Source: Polychytrium aggregatum (Eukaryota; Chytridiomycota; Chytridiomycetes; Polychytriales). From it: a DNA stretch of 64,000 bases. The notes below the pieces were generated by a model. The model was not told the DNA's origin and did no database searches. It worked only from the letters and a program-made list of their open reading frames with translations. Shown here one piece after another: positions 1 through 12,471 of the stretch. How positions within the stretch are numbered: the stretch's first letter is position 1; each line of letters starts with the position of its first letter. The translations under genes were made by a program, and so were the position numbers. The stretch lies in the NCBI RefSeq assembly GCF_025602895.1, contig NW_026516235.1, positions 248,001 to 312,000 of the forward strand. The letters run 5' to 3'.

Positions 1-224
1 GTTGGCCACCGCCCGTCGCCCTCGGCATTCGGCCGAGCGTCTGCGCTTTCTGGACAGCCGTCCTGTGTGTGGGTCAGCCGGGTTGGCTTTTTTTTTTTCT
101 TTTTGTGTGGTGCGAAGGGAGGCCCGATTGACGTGTTTTTCGCCGGCGGCCCCGTCCAGCCCGACTCACGGCTCGCTCACGACTCGCCAGGAACGGCCGC
201 TCTCGCCCTCAGCGATCTGCCGCC
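1..224 (+). promoter_or_regulatory. 5' flank / leader of EPL1
   Basis: No gene is supported here. The stretch holds a T-rich run around 88-108 and GC-rich leader sequence leading to the EPL1 start at 225, whose context (gccgcc just before, then the ATG of atggtccac) is a good initiation context. The frame open from position 2 has no recognisable protein and is probably leader sequence. Confidence 0.4.
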
Positions 225-3200
225 ATGGTCCACCCCGTCCCGCTAATGAACTCAAAGTCCATGAGGAGCCGCAAGGTCGACCCCAAGAAGCCCCTGCCCG
301 TCTTCCGGGCCTCGGAGCTCCAGGACCTGGACGTCGCCTCGCTCGCTGCCGCCAACGTCGCTGCGGTGGCGACGGGTGTCGAGAAGGAGGAGGAAGAGGT
401 GGGTCACGGGGACAAACAGACGGCGGCGACTGCCGGATATGGGCATGGCGCGGGCGCGTGTGTGCGGGCGGTGGGGGCGGGCGCCTTGTCCTGCAGCGCG
501 GTGGGCTGTGTTGTGTTGTGTTGTGTTGTGTTGTGTTGTGTTGTGTTGTGTTGCTTTGTGGCCACCAAACAGTGCCGTTGTTTGTGTGCTCTCCTTCTAG
601 TGCAGCCACCCCGGTTTACCGTCTTCTTGGTCGTCATTCCTCCCGGCACTGGTGTGAATCCAATCGTCTTCTGGTACTCATCATGTGTCCACGCTTCTGC
701 AATAACAACAGGAACATCACCTGCAAGCCGCCCTGAGTGCTCACTCGAGCTCCTCTGGTGTTGCTGCTCCTGTGGTTATCCCAACCCCAGATGCTTCCAA
801 GCTCGCGCCCGACTTTGAAAGATACTATTCACGCGACTACAAGCAGCCGCCAACGCTCATACGCTATTCGGCGCTGACAGAGGAATCCGCAGAATGCCCA
901 TACAACATCGACGAAGCCGATTTCGAGTGGCTGACACGACACAACGAGTCCCTGGCTGCATCGGACCCCAAATCGCATCGAGTCACCGAGGACGAGTTTG
1001 AACACATTGTCTGGACGCTGGAAAAAACAGCCTCAGAGAAGGTGAGCGGCAGAGCGACGGGTTCACTTCGCTCAACGAGCCCCATTTGGCCATGGCGCTC
1101 TGTCGTGGCGTCGCTGTCACCACCAGCCCTCGCATTGTCTGCTACAGATGCAGTGTCGTGCAGGATTCCAGGAAAACTAAGCGTGCACATCTCTTCACAG
1201 CTCATGATTGTCGCGCCCTCTCTTTCCGAGGCCGAGTCTGCGCTATCATCCAGCATTCCCGCCTTGCACAGCCTTTGCCGCTCGAGCATCCCGTCTATAT
1301 TCGAGCACTGGAGCCAACGGAGGTTTATTGATCGCCATGGCAAGCCCATCCAGCCGCAGCTACGGGTGAGTGTCCGCTCAATCGGTTCCTTCCCAAAGCA
1401 CCGATGCCTTGAACTTCCCCTGCACTGGCCGCGTGCGGTGCTTAAGACCTTGGTTTAACACTTCTGCGCTTTCTATCTAGCTCGAAGAGATCGGACTCAC
1501 CGTCGACATGGACCCGTATGTCTGCTTTCGGAGACGCGAGATCAAGCCGATGCGCAAGACACGCGCTGGAGACACAAAGTCGCTTGAAAAGCTCAAGAAA
1601 CTGCGCGATGAAATGCAGCGGTCCCGCGAGATCCTGGAGCTCGTGGCCAAGCGCGAGCGCATGAGGAAGGAGAGTCTTGTGCTGGAGCACTTGATCTTCC
1701 AGCAACGCGTCCTCGTCCGTACGCTCCGGAAAAAGCTTGGCGTTGGTCTGGAGGAGCGCGCTGAAGTGGCATCGACCCCCGAGCAGATCCACCGACTCAA
1801 GAAGATGCGCAAACTCGAGGGGCTCGAGGACACTCGGTATGTAGCGAACTCGGCTGGGCTCGCCAAAGTCGCTGCGCATCTTGCCCGCTGACGCTCTTGT
1901 CATGTATATGGTGCTCATCTTCCGCTTCCCCTCGTCCAGGACCCCAACGAAAATCAAAATACCGTTTCCCAAGCTCAAAGACCTCACCTCTCTGGCAGAT
2001 GCACCGGAACGAGCCGCGGAGATCGCACACCGATCACCGACATCCGTCTCGGCGCACACGGTATTTGTCAAGCAAAAGAAGGCAATGGAAGAAAAGGCTG
2101 GCTGGGTCGATCTCACAGAGCAATATCATGTAAGAACGTCGTTAATGCTGTCTGTGCTACAATGTCCACAGCTCAGCGGTAATTGCTACCAATCTGGATC
2201 TGGCCTTCCGCTCATCGCGTCCCTCCTGCTGCTTTTGTAACCCACTCTAGCCACCGGCGCATCCGCTATTGTCCGACGGATATCGATTTCTGGATGAGAA
2301 TGACGAGCCGAACAAGCACCGGACACACCGGACCCAGGAGCGGCTTATGGGGCGGCGGCGCATCGGACGAGGCGGCCGTGTACACTTTGATCGCGTGCGC
2401 TGCCGACCCTACGAGCGCAAGCAGTGGGACCTGGACGAGAACCAGCCTGTTCCGGACATTGAGAACAATCTTGATGAGGGCGACAAGTCCAGCGATCCCG
2501 ATGCCGACCTTGAAGCATCGGCCAAAGTCCGCTACCCTGCCCTCGGGACGTACAATCGCTTCCGCTTCGACTCGGACGAAGGGTCGGCTGACGAGGACAT
2601 GGACCTTCTTGAGGACTCAAGGTAGCTTTCGCCCCCACCGTCGCGCAGCCGCTCCATTCATCAGACGCTCTGTCATCCTTGCTGTGCTCACCTGCTAGAC
2701 TGTGGCGTCGAGTATCCCGCAAGTCTTGTAGCTGCATACTCGGGACGCACTCTGATCCGTGCTCATGCTCTGCAACTTTGACCAAACAATCGCTCGCTCT
2801 GCGTCTGACTCCTCCCTCCGTTTGCGTTTCATGTAGAATTCTGGCCTATCGCGCGACGATGCTGTCCGAAAGCGACTATCGGTTACTGCAATGCAAGCCA
2901 ACGTTCCCGGAGCAGATCAATCCGCAACCCGCCCTCGGACCTCGATCCCAGCTTGGTCACCATGCTCCAGCGAGTCTTGCACCAGCAAACTCTCCAAACA
3001 CATCGACTGCTCAAATCGCCAGTGAAGGCGACAAACCTGGAACAGCGGCCGGGGCGCCTGTCTCTACCTCTGCAGGAGCAGCAGGCGCGGGCAGCGAATC
3101 TGGAACAGCGCTGGCGCCAGGCCAGGCGGCTGCTTCAAAGGACCCTGCAACAGCGAGCGCGACAGCAGCGACAGTCTCTCCCTCTGCTACTCCCAAAGCC

Positions 3201-4814
3201 TCACGGCCCCCAAAGAGCGCCGGTACGGCGCCGGGCGACGCACCCCCAGCCAAAACTGCGTCTGTTCGGAAACCTAAAAGCACCGAGACCACATCGGCCC
3301 AAAATGCAATGCTGAAGGCCATGATCAACCAGGCCAAGCTCAGCGCTCAGAAGAATGCGTCCTCTGCGGCATCTGTCGCAGCCTCAACTCCCGACGCAGA
3401 GCCCAACTTGGGCACTGCCGTTAGCACCAGCGCCTCCGAGTCATCCCCAGGTCGTCCCAAGACACTCCTGGGCCCCACCAATGTTGCCAGCGTGATCAAG
3501 GCCCGCGCGTCGAAAGCAAGCGTTTCTTCGGCTGTTGCTGCTGCCGCTGCTGCTGCCGCGGCATCAACTCCCCCCGTGCGCATGTCCGCGGTCAAGCAGG
3601 AGGCGATCGGCGATGCCATGCCGTCCAACACCGCCGCCTCGGTTTCAGCGGCTAGCGCTACATCAACACAAGCGAATGGAACATCAACTGCAACCAATAT
3701 GGGCACACCGAACGGCACCCCCAGTCATCCAGCAAGCGGAGGCGCTCCGGGGACGAGTGGCGCCCAGACTTCGGTCTCTAGTTTGGCCCATGGCATCGCT
3801 GCGTTTGCCTCCAGTGTCCCAGCCAAGGCTCAAATGTCGTCTCCTAAACCGTCACCCACCCCGTCAATGCGCGCACCCATGGCCACGGCAGCGCATTCGA
3901 TCACTTCATCTGGCCAGGAAGCAGGGCCCATAGCGTTTGCCTTGCAAGCGCTCTCCAACTCGGCGCACACATCCAATTTCAGCGGATCGACCCTGGGCAA
4001 CGGCCAATATGCAACCCAGACATCAAGTTTACCAACGGCGCAGGCACAGGCACTGCAGCTCCAATTGAAACAGCTTCAGCTCCAGTTCCAGCTCCAAAAC
4101 CAGCTCCAGGCGAACGGATCGGCACTCAACCCCTCGATACTTCAGCTGCAGTCCTCGGTAGCACCGCAGGCTCACCCAAGCTTGCAAAACACCACCTCCA
4201 GTCTCTTTGCCCAATTCAAAACCCAGGCGCAAGCGCATGCACATGCTCAAGCCCAAGTCCATGGGCAAACGCAAGCCCAGGTCCAAGCACAGGCCTTGCA
4301 GTTGGTCGGAGAAGAGGCAGCCGTCGGGACCCCATCCCCGGCGGTTGTTCAGGCTACACAGGTATGAATCGTGTGGCGGCTCGGAGCTGTAGACTGCTGA
4401 GTGGACCGAGGGACCATGGTGCTCACACTGCCGCTTTTTTTCGTTCACTGCCACTCAGCTCTAGATTGTCTCTCTGACAACCGCTTCTGCTACTGCTGCC
4501 TCGCCAAACCGTCTTGATGCTGGAGCCTTGTTGATCAAGCCATCGTCGGGCCAATCTTGCCACATGTGCACATCCCCGCTATGTCCGCTGTGTCCGCTGA
4601 ACTCAACTGACAGCAGTTACATTCGACCGTCAACTTTGAAGGCCTCAGCTGCAACGATACTTGGACAACGACGACGACGACGACGGCGGCGGCCACTATC
4701 CTGCCGGGCGATCCTGGGGCCGATGACTTGCTGCAGATGCCGACGGGAATTGGCGCTGACCGAGCCATTGTTTTGTATGTACTCAAGGGACCCTCTGCTG
4801 GCCCTGCTTTTTGA
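225..4814 (+). CDS. EPL1: Enhancer of polycomb-like protein (NuA4 subunit EPL1)
   Basis: EPL1 is the scaffold that holds the Esa1/Tip60 acetyltransferase in the NuA4/piccolo NuA4 complex on nucleosomes in the nucleus. My model is join(225..398, 712..1041, 1201..1365, 1481..1836, 1940..2129, 2251..2621, 2837..4361, 4617..4814). All phases fit, giving 1,102 residues. The conserved EPcA domain runs over about residues 20-330: EHHLQAAL opens exon 2, an acidic NIDEADFEWL block follows, and DPYVCFRRREIKPMRKTR lies near residue 234, followed by a basic coiled stretch. The remaining two thirds is Ala/Ser/Thr/Pro-rich with a Gln/Leu-rich tract near residues 930-1000, as in other fungal EPL1 tails. The last exon (after the acceptor at 4615-4616) ends with a Thr run; an alternative splice out of it near 4774 to 4843 is possible. 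Identity is certain; the extreme C-terminus is less so. Confidence 0.93.
507..553 (+). repeat. TTGTG pentanucleotide microsatellite in EPL1 intron 1
   Basis: About nine uninterrupted copies of a 5-bp TTGTG unit lie inside the first EPL1 intron (399-711). The array is T/G only on this strand, so it should be length-variable, but no function can be read from it. Confidence 0.95.
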
Positions 4815-5256
4815 CAACCCATTCTAATTTGTATTTTGTAGTGTTTCTTTGCGGTGGCGAATGATGCTGCATGCTCGATACGCCTGCTTGTAAATATACG
4901 GTTTACGCTTCATTCAGCAAAACATCCGTGAGGCTTTGATATCGCGATGCGGGGCACGGGGCAACGCAATCGATCATCTGGACAGCTCCATGCAAAGTGT
5001 ATATTCAGAAGCGGCATTTGCCAAACACGACATGCCTTTTATCGCTTCCCAGGCGCCAGTGAAACTATTGATCCATCCACACGACGTCAGCCTGCAGTTT
5101 GTTTAGTCCTTCCTTCGAACTGCTCGAGGCGGCGACTGAAGAATAAAGGACGAGGGATCGCTGTTCCTCCTTTCTCTCCTTGCTGGGTGTGTACAAGCGG
5201 CCGCGCAGGGCCAACGGCATGGACGGAGAGGCACAAGTCCCGGATGCCGTCGGTGC
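4815..5256. other. Convergent intergenic spacer EPL1/LSM2
   Basis: Spacer between the 3' ends of EPL1 (+) and LSM2 (-). An AATAAA at 5142-5147 on the plus strand could serve as an EPL1 polyadenylation signal. Small open frames in it resemble nothing and overlap in several frames, so I call no gene. Confidence 0.5.
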
Positions 5257-6212
5257 TTATCGAGGCTGAACTGCTTCTCGTCGGGTGGCGTCCTGCAAAA
5301 GCGCGGTATCGACTGAGGGAGAAGGAAGCTGCACGTATCGCACGACCGATCCGCGGATGAAGCAGTTTCGGACGGAGGCCTGATGTCGCCAGATCAGGAT
5401 CATCGGTGGAATGAGGTGACCATGGTCGGCCAGAACAAAGCGATACGGCGGCAAACAGGAGAGAATGCCACAGTGGATGCATGGAGATCGAGGCACAGGT
5501 TCGGCAGCAGTCACGAGCATCGTGGTTGGATGTTGGTGGAAAGCCGCAGCATTGGACGTTGTTGCGAGCCGAAGATTGCGGAGCAGGCGATGGCCATAAA
5601 TATCGCATGATCCAGATGTGATTCCGTGTTCGTATTCGATCGTGGTCCGGTTTGGTTCATTGGGGCAGATCGTGAAGACAGGTGGTTGGGTTATCAAGCC
5701 ATCAAACTCGCATGAGCAGGGAGGTCCCTCCGGCTCGGGGCGGCCCTGGCATCACAGCTCCAAGGGCACTATGGACCAACACTGGCGATCGGTTCGTTGC
5801 CTCGAATCTCGTACCATGTGCGGGAACTTTTGCTCGTCAATGACCTTGATGTCGTCGAGCTTGATGTTGAGGAACTGGTCGACGGAGACCAAAACGCCTC
5901 GGATCTGCAGGTCGTTCTTGAGCTCGATCGTCACGGGCTGACCAACCAGGGTCTTGAAGAACGAGTAGAAGAGCTGTCTCGCGGAGGGCCGCAGGAATAG
6001 AGCGCTGGGAGTCAGAATGTGCGCTGGTGCCCAGAGCAGCCAGTGACGACAGCCGTCTGATCGGGATGCAAAGCCAGCGCTGCAGACCACACCGCCTGCT
6101 GAGAGCCATCAGAACAGCAGCGACGAGTACGATGGCGCATCCGACGCTCCACCCCACCCCACCCCACCCCCAGCGATCCGCGGGCCTGCGAGCTCGCTCA
6201 TCTCCTCACCAT
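5257..6212 (-). CDS. LSM2: U6 snRNA-associated Sm-like protein LSm2
   Basis: LSm2 is one ring member of the nuclear LSm2-8 complex (U6 snRNA 3' end binding) and the cytoplasmic LSm1-7 complex (mRNA decapping). Model on the minus strand: complement of join(5257..5379, 5815..5973, 6210..6212), 94 residues, the usual family length. Exon 2 encodes the Sm1 motif (LFYSFFKTLVGQPV, then an ELKND block and SVDQFLNIKL). Exon 3 encodes the Sm2 motif with NCFIRGSVVRYVQLP. The initiator ATG is alone in exon 1: gccgccATG is followed at once by a GTGAGG donor, and the acceptor at 5975-5974 opens directly on Leu2. No other ATG could start the Sm fold. The divergent neighbour is RAD5. Confidence 0.95.
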
Positions 6213-6628
6213 GGCGGCGACGTGTGCTTGAACGATCCGATCGATGGTGCTGGCTGGGCTGCTGGCGATGCTGGCCACGAAAAGGCAAGCCAGGCCCTGG
6301 TCATGTGCGCAGATCGAGGGCGGGTCGAGGGCGGATCCAGCCAGCGGGCCATTTTGCTGGAAATGGGAATGCCCATGAAATCGCACCGCCGATGCCAGAA
6401 CACCGCACCGCACCAGCGCATCTGGCAGAGGCCGCTGGCACCGAGGTGAGTTGACAACCGACGTGGGGCAGACAGACGCAGCTGGCTGCACCTGGAGGGA
6501 ATCTGACTCTCCGGGACACCGCCTTGATCTGTCTGCGCCCCTTGCAGGTTTTGGGATCGCGTCTGTCTGAATCTAGACTCCAGAAGCATCGCAACCAAAC
6601 GAGCAGTACCAAAGCCGCAATCTGCCGC
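6213..6628. promoter_or_regulatory. Divergent promoter region LSM2 / RAD5
   Basis: A 416-bp spacer between the LSM2 start (minus) and the RAD5 start (plus), so it must hold both promoters. I see no clear TATA element; no other coding signal is supported. Confidence 0.45.
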
Positions 6629-9600
6629 ATGAGCTCCGAGCATGTGGTCCTGCTGGACGGCAGCAGCGACAGCGAAGGCGACGACATTCCCAGCAATGCT
6701 CTAAACGATACCCGGAGTGCCATCCAGCCAGCGCGCGCTCTCCAGAATCCGGAGGCGATCGAGGAACCCAGCAAAGACAACCGACCCCAATCTCATCCGC
6801 ACTTTGCGCAGCTGGAGATTCTCAAGTCTGTTCTCGTCGGTGCATCCGACGATAAGCTGCTGCATTACCTGGCTGCAGCAAACGGCGATGTCTCCCAGGC
6901 AGCCAACTTTTATCTGACGGACGATGCAAGGGCGGCCACAGCGGCAGCAACATCCCATCCGATCCTGCTGCAGCATGCCCAGACACCGATGCTGCACGCC
7001 AGCCCGCCACAGTCCCCGCCAAGCACTTTGCAGTCGCAGAGGAAGCTGACTCAAGCCAAGGTCAACGCTCGAACAAAGCCGTCCAAGGTCCCAGTCGAAG
7101 CCGAAACCGAAGCCGAAGCCGAACCACACACACTCATCCAGTTCCCAGCCCAGATCGGCGAGGTCATTGCGATTGCCCTGTCGACAACTCGGGGCCGTGG
7201 ACTCTTGCTCGACGGTGACCTGCTGACGGTCGAGAGACCCAAAATGACAGGACCCGTCGCAAAGAAGCGCAAGACAGGCGGGTTCAACCTCTCTGGCAGC
7301 TCTTCATTCTCCCTTGGTTCCAAGGGAAACACGATCGTGCGCCTGATCCATGCTTCCAGCGGAAGAGAGATCGCCAAGCTTCATTCCGACTACGGCTACT
7401 TTGTGAGCCGACTGATCGATTTGGATGTGGTAATGTCCCTGGTTCGAAGATGAAGCAAGCCGGCAAAGAGTCAGGCGTGCGCACTCTGACGCTCACAGGC
7501 TTCCCTCCTGTTCCAGTGTCACTTTACAGCAACTGCCGTCGCTCCACCGATGGACTTGAACGTCACAGACGAAATCATCGTGAGCATGAAGGTCCGCCAG
7601 TTCATCCAGCATTGGTTCCATACGCTGCTCGGAGTCTCTCACATGCACCTTGGGATAGCCGAGCCTCCCACTTACTTGTTGATTCATTCACTCATCCAGG
7701 TTTACTTCAAAGACAGGGCATTTTCGGCCGTCCCACCGTCGGTGTACGCAAAAATGAGTACCGAGGAAGTCGAAAAGCAGGCAGAAGAGCGGAGGGACTG
7801 TCTCAGGGTGCTCTTGGAAAGACTCGGCCATCTTGGCACCGCGTCATCAAGCGGCTCGGCGACAACGGGGTCACACCCTGGGCCAGACGCAGTCATGAGC
7901 GACACTGAGCTGCGCCAGATATACGAGAAAGCAGAGCGATTCGAAGCCCTTCTCGACGAAACCGAACCTGCCAAAGGCATGACTGTCACGCTCAGGTCCT
8001 ATCAAAAGCAGGTTAGCACTATCGACTCCTTTCGGAGACACGTTGCTATAGACCACCCGCTCCCTGCCCCACATCGAGGTGGTACTCACCACGAACACCG
8101 TACAAACACACAGGCGTTGTCGTTCCTTTTGAAAAAAGAGCAACATGGAGCCGAGATTGATCAGCCTGACGACGGGCACGAGTCCCGCTCGGCACAGAGC
8201 TTATCACCACTTTGGAAGGAGGTAAATGGTATCAGCAGGGTTTCAGCGCGCATATGGTATCATGTCTAAACGGTGCACCCGATTCACCAACCGCTTCATC
8301 GCGGAGATTGCTCCACCCACGACGCATCGACATCTTCTAATTCTGCACTCGGTTTCAGCTTGCTTTCTTCGACTGCGACAACAAGTTCTACTTTGCGCCC
8401 CATTCAGGTATGTCTTGGTCCTGAGCACCGCACGTAGATCACTGCTGCGTTGCTCACTCAGCATTCCTTATCCAGGCGAGCTTTCGCTGACACGGCCCGT
8501 AGAGAAGCCCTGCCATGGCGGCATCCTGGCTGGTGAGAGCGACGCGGACTGCCACGCACTGCACTCCTCCGGGGCTCAAACGCTGTCGTCAAAGGTTGAC
8601 TGTGCCTCGGAGATGCGGTCGATTTTACTTTGGTCAAGATACATGATCTGAAACTGGCCTGTTGGCTCATGGCAACCTCGCTTGTATCCCCCTGAAAGAT
8701 GAAATGGGACTCGGGAAAACGATCGAGGTAAGGAATATTGACATCGGCCTCGAGACTGGATTGGAGCACCTTTCTCATCCTTGCATTACCCTGCAGATCA
8801 TATCCCTCATTCACTCCAACCGCGCAGGGAAGCAACGCTCGGAATCCAGCCACTCGCCTGCCACGCTGGTTGTCTGTCCTTTGAACGTCCTTGCTCAATG
8901 GCGCGACGAGATTGAGCGTTGCCTTGGCTCAGCTGGCGATGTGATGGTATATTATGGCAATGAGCGGAAACTCGGTACACACTCATGGCCACTGGTGGTG
9001 TAAGTTGATGATGCAGCACAGAGACTGACCGAATGGAACAGTCGAGAGGAGATGGAGATGGAGATGGGGTAGAAGTGCGTGCTGAAACACATTGCATGTA
9101 GCCAAGGGTCTCGTGTCGCGAATCCCAGGAGTGACTCGACCAGACCAATCCCACACATGCTGGCTGATCGAAACGAAGGAAGCTCGCTCTTGCACTGCTC
9201 ACCCTCTTGTCTGCGACAGTCTAACGACATATGGAACGCTATCGAGCGAAATCGACCGAGGTACCTCACCTCTGTACTCTACTGTCTGGTTCCGAATCGT
9301 CCTGGGTATGTTGCTGGCCATTTTCTTGCAAAAGCACAGGCGGATGGACTCAATTCAGTCGACCAGGGCTGGCAGACTAAAAGCGAGATCATCACGGTCC
9401 CCAACGGCCGCGCAGACGAGGCACATTATATCCGGGAGCGATCGACCAAAATGGCAAAAGCGTGCCACATGCTCTCAGGCATCAATCGGTGGGCAATCAC
9501 GGGAACACCGATCGTCAATAAGTTGGAGTAAGTCTGCGCCGCATCGTGGTGTTCGTCGGCCGCACACTCTATCGACACTGTCCATCCAAAGCGCGTCGCA

Positions 9601-11749
9601 GTAACCATGCTGGATATGTATTTGGCACAGAGACTTGTTTTCGCTCGTGCACTTTCTGCGACTCGAGCCTTGGTGTCAGTGGTCGTTTTGGAGAACACAC
9701 ATCTCCGCTCCATTTGCTCTGAAGCAGTCCAAGGCTCTGGAGACTATCCAGACAATCCTCGAGCCAATTCTCTTGCGGCGCACCAAGAACATGGAGATCA
9801 ACGGCAAAGCAATCGTATCGATGCCGCCCAAGACATGCCACATCAAGCGCCTTGCCTTTTCGGACGACGAGAGACGGATATATGATGATCTCCACATGGT
9901 ACATCTACCAAAGCCTGGCTTTTGCCGCTAATACGCCTCCCAGCAATGGGGCCGAGTTCTCACGCTCCATCGCACCACAGGCATTCAAGCATCGGCTGTG
10001 CTCACTAAGAATATCGGGCCGGCTGAACTATCACTTTGTCTTCCAGCTACTGCTGAGGTGGGTGCCGACACTACACAGTGGGTGCGACGCCGTTTCGCCA
10101 CTGGCTGGCTTGGTTTCTCTTCGGCATTGACGCCGCAGCATCTCTCATCTAGGCTTCGTCAAATGTGCGATCATCCGCTGCTGCTGCGAAACTTTTTGCG
10201 GAATCTTGGCGAAGCTGATGGACAAGGCGGTGTCGGGAGCGATGTCGAGCCGATGCAGCTGAATACCGAATCGCTGCAGCAGCTTCTCTCGAACTACTAC
10301 CGAGACGGCGGCGGTGGCGGCGAGACCTTTGGCGAAGAAGTGACCAAGGCACTCGAGCGCCAAGAGGAGCAAGAATGTCCGGTATGTGCCGAGATGGAAG
10401 CGGTCGGTCGTTGATATGGCAACTCAGTTTGCTTTGGTGACGCTGGGCACCCCGTGGCTCGACTTTTGCTTGATCTGACTCGATATCCTCGGCGTCGTTC
10501 CTTTGGGCTGCTGGGATGAAAACTCTGCGTGCCTCGGTGTTGGTCCGGCCAGATTTGCCTGGACACCATAGCGGTGGCAACTATCCTTCCTTGCCTCCAC
10601 ATTGTGTGCCGCACATGCATCGAAGACTATATCCAGGCCAAGCAAGCCCACGGAGAGGAGGTGGACTGGTCTGTAGATTTCCGATTTGATGATCTGCCGA
10701 CGCATTGGCGTGGGCATCTGTTGATCGTAGTCCGAGCTGCATTGTTGAGCCACTTGAACTGTGCCGCCATCCTCGTACCCATGCCAACATCTTTGATGAC
10801 ACCCAACCACATTATCGATCTCTGTGGCACACTACCACACTGCTGCCATGTACCGGCTGTCTGGCGTCCGTGTCCGTGTCCGCCGCAAACAGCCCTGTAT
10901 GCCGTCGAGTATACAGCGGAGACCAGATCTCGCAGCTTGTGCAGGCCACCCTGAGTCTCGATGCATCGGAAACCAAAGAAAGCACCGACGAGCGTCTTGA
11001 CAATCCGGTCGAGACCACTCCGAGCAACGGCCTCAAAACCTCTGCCAAGTTGATTGCGCTCCTTGAGGATCTCCAGCGGATCCGCGACGACGGCTGCGAA
11101 AAGACGATTGTGTTTTCCCAGTTTACAAGCATGCTCGATCTGATCCAGACATCGCTTGTGGAACATGGATATTCCGTCGTCAGACTCGACGGCTCTCTGT
11201 CGCAGAAGCAGAGGTGGGCGAAGGATCTTGGTTGGCCAAGGACTTGCGATTGCATTTTGCCGACGAAGCGCGGACATGGCGATGCTGATCTTGGTTGTTC
11301 TCAACAAGGGAGTCGGTGCTGAAGGAATTCAAGACCAACGACAGCGTCACTGTCCTGCTTGCCAGTCTGCGATCCTCGGGTGTTGGACTCAACCTGACGG
11401 TGGCTTCGCGAGTGTTCCTAGTCGATCCGTGGTGGAACGAAAGCGTCGAGAACCAGTAAGCATCGCGGCAATGCAGCGTGGGAGCATCCATGCCGTGCAA
11501 ACACTTCCACCATCGACAAGCACACCACCCGAACTGACCTGAACCCGCCTCTGTTGCCGCAGAGCCATCGACCGCTGCCACAGACTCGGACAGACCCGGC
11601 CTGTCGTCGTTGTCCGATACATTGTCGAGAGCACCGTGGAAGAAAAGATCTTGGCCATCCAGAAGCGCAAGAGCGAACTTGCGGGCGCGGTGACCAACGC
11701 GGGCGACTCCAAGATGAACGTCGATGATCTCATGGCGATGTTTGACTGA
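6629..11749 (+). CDS. RAD5: RAD5/HLTF-type SNF2 helicase and RING E3 ubiquitin ligase
   Basis: Rad5/Rad8/HLTF proteins polyubiquitinate PCNA and remodel stalled forks in error-free damage tolerance. The domains appear in the canonical order. First comes a UBA-like helix bundle (residues ~55-95). A HIRAN domain follows in exon 1 ([18 protein letters not shown] at ~170). The SNF2 ATPase has [10 protein letters not shown] at ~8700, TTYGTLSSE at ~9220, and WFRIVL spliced onto [11 protein letters not shown] at ~9415. A RING finger (CPVC...ICLD...[11 protein letters not shown], 10377-10620) is inserted between helicase lobes, and lobe 2 carries [11 protein letters not shown] and [11 protein letters not shown]. 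Exon 1 is 6629-7429 and exon 2 opens at 7517. A dozen or more short exons follow, several junctions of which I could not fix to the base. Start: the first in-frame ATG, giving [10 protein letters not shown]. The RING within the helicase and the HIRAN domain separate it from other SNF2 families. Confidence 0.92.
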
Positions 11750-12471
11750 GCTCGACGGGGCCGTGTGCTCGGCGCGCCAGCCGGACGGATGTCTGAATAT
11801 ACACCGTGCCTGTGCCCGAGAGAAGTGGTGTGCCCCCATCGTCTCTCCGATGCGCTGTCCATCGTTTCTCACAGGCCACCGCCAGCACGGCCGGTCCAGA
11901 TCCCGGTGGAGGTGCCTTTGTTGGGCGTCTGCTCGCGTGCTGTCGCGCCGGTGGTTGCACGCCGCGCCGGATTTCCTTTTCCGGGGCGGCGGTGTTGCGC
12001 CAGCCCGCTGCGCACACAGATCACTGCGCGCAGCAGCACGTCCGCGGGCGGCGCAACAAATACGGGCTCGCGGACGACGTCCAGGATTCAACGCAAGGAT
12101 TCAACGCAAGGATTGAACGCAAGGATTCCACCCAGGATTCTGCTCTCGACACCGCCGGCCTGCGATCCGAGCCTGCAAACAAACAAGCCGCTGCCACCGA
12201 CATCCACTCTGCGCTTGCGCATCGATCCGCTCGACTTGCTCGACTTGCTCGCACTTGGACATCGACCTGCTCGCACTTGGACATCAACTTGCCGCAATCC
12301 AAGCCCCGTCGCTGTCGCATCCGCTCGCAGTCTCAGGTCCTTTCACGCTTCGCTCGCCTCGGCCATCCTCCTCCAAGCTGCTCCCGCCACGTCGTCTGCG
12401 GCGATTCGTCTTTCATCTGCCAAGGCACTCTCCCCACCCAACGATCCGCCCTCTGTCCTGATTCCTGCCGC
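11750..12471 (+). other. Spacer between RAD5 and the glycosyltransferase gene
   Basis: The glycosyltransferase frame is open from about 11806, but without an ATG and with repetitive, composition-biased translation, so I treat it as leader/promoter. It contains the 13-bp array at 12083-12140 and a second short repetitive patch at about 12230-12295 built on gctcgacttgctcg and gctcgcacttggacatc units. Confidence 0.5.
12083..12140 (+). repeat. 13-bp tandem repeat upstream of glycosyltransferase
   Basis: Four to five imperfect copies of AGGATTCAACGCA in direct tandem. They sit about 330 bp upstream of the first in-frame ATG of the next gene, in probable leader or promoter sequence. Confidence 0.9.

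Noticed and set aside
2-736. Long plus-strand open frame before and across EPL1 exon 1
   Set aside because: It crosses the TTGTG microsatellite in an intron and is out of frame with the clear EPL1 exons.
7436-7452. GGTTCGA motif that might be a tRNA B box
   Set aside because: No A box or cloverleaf around it; it lies at the RAD5 exon 1/intron boundary.
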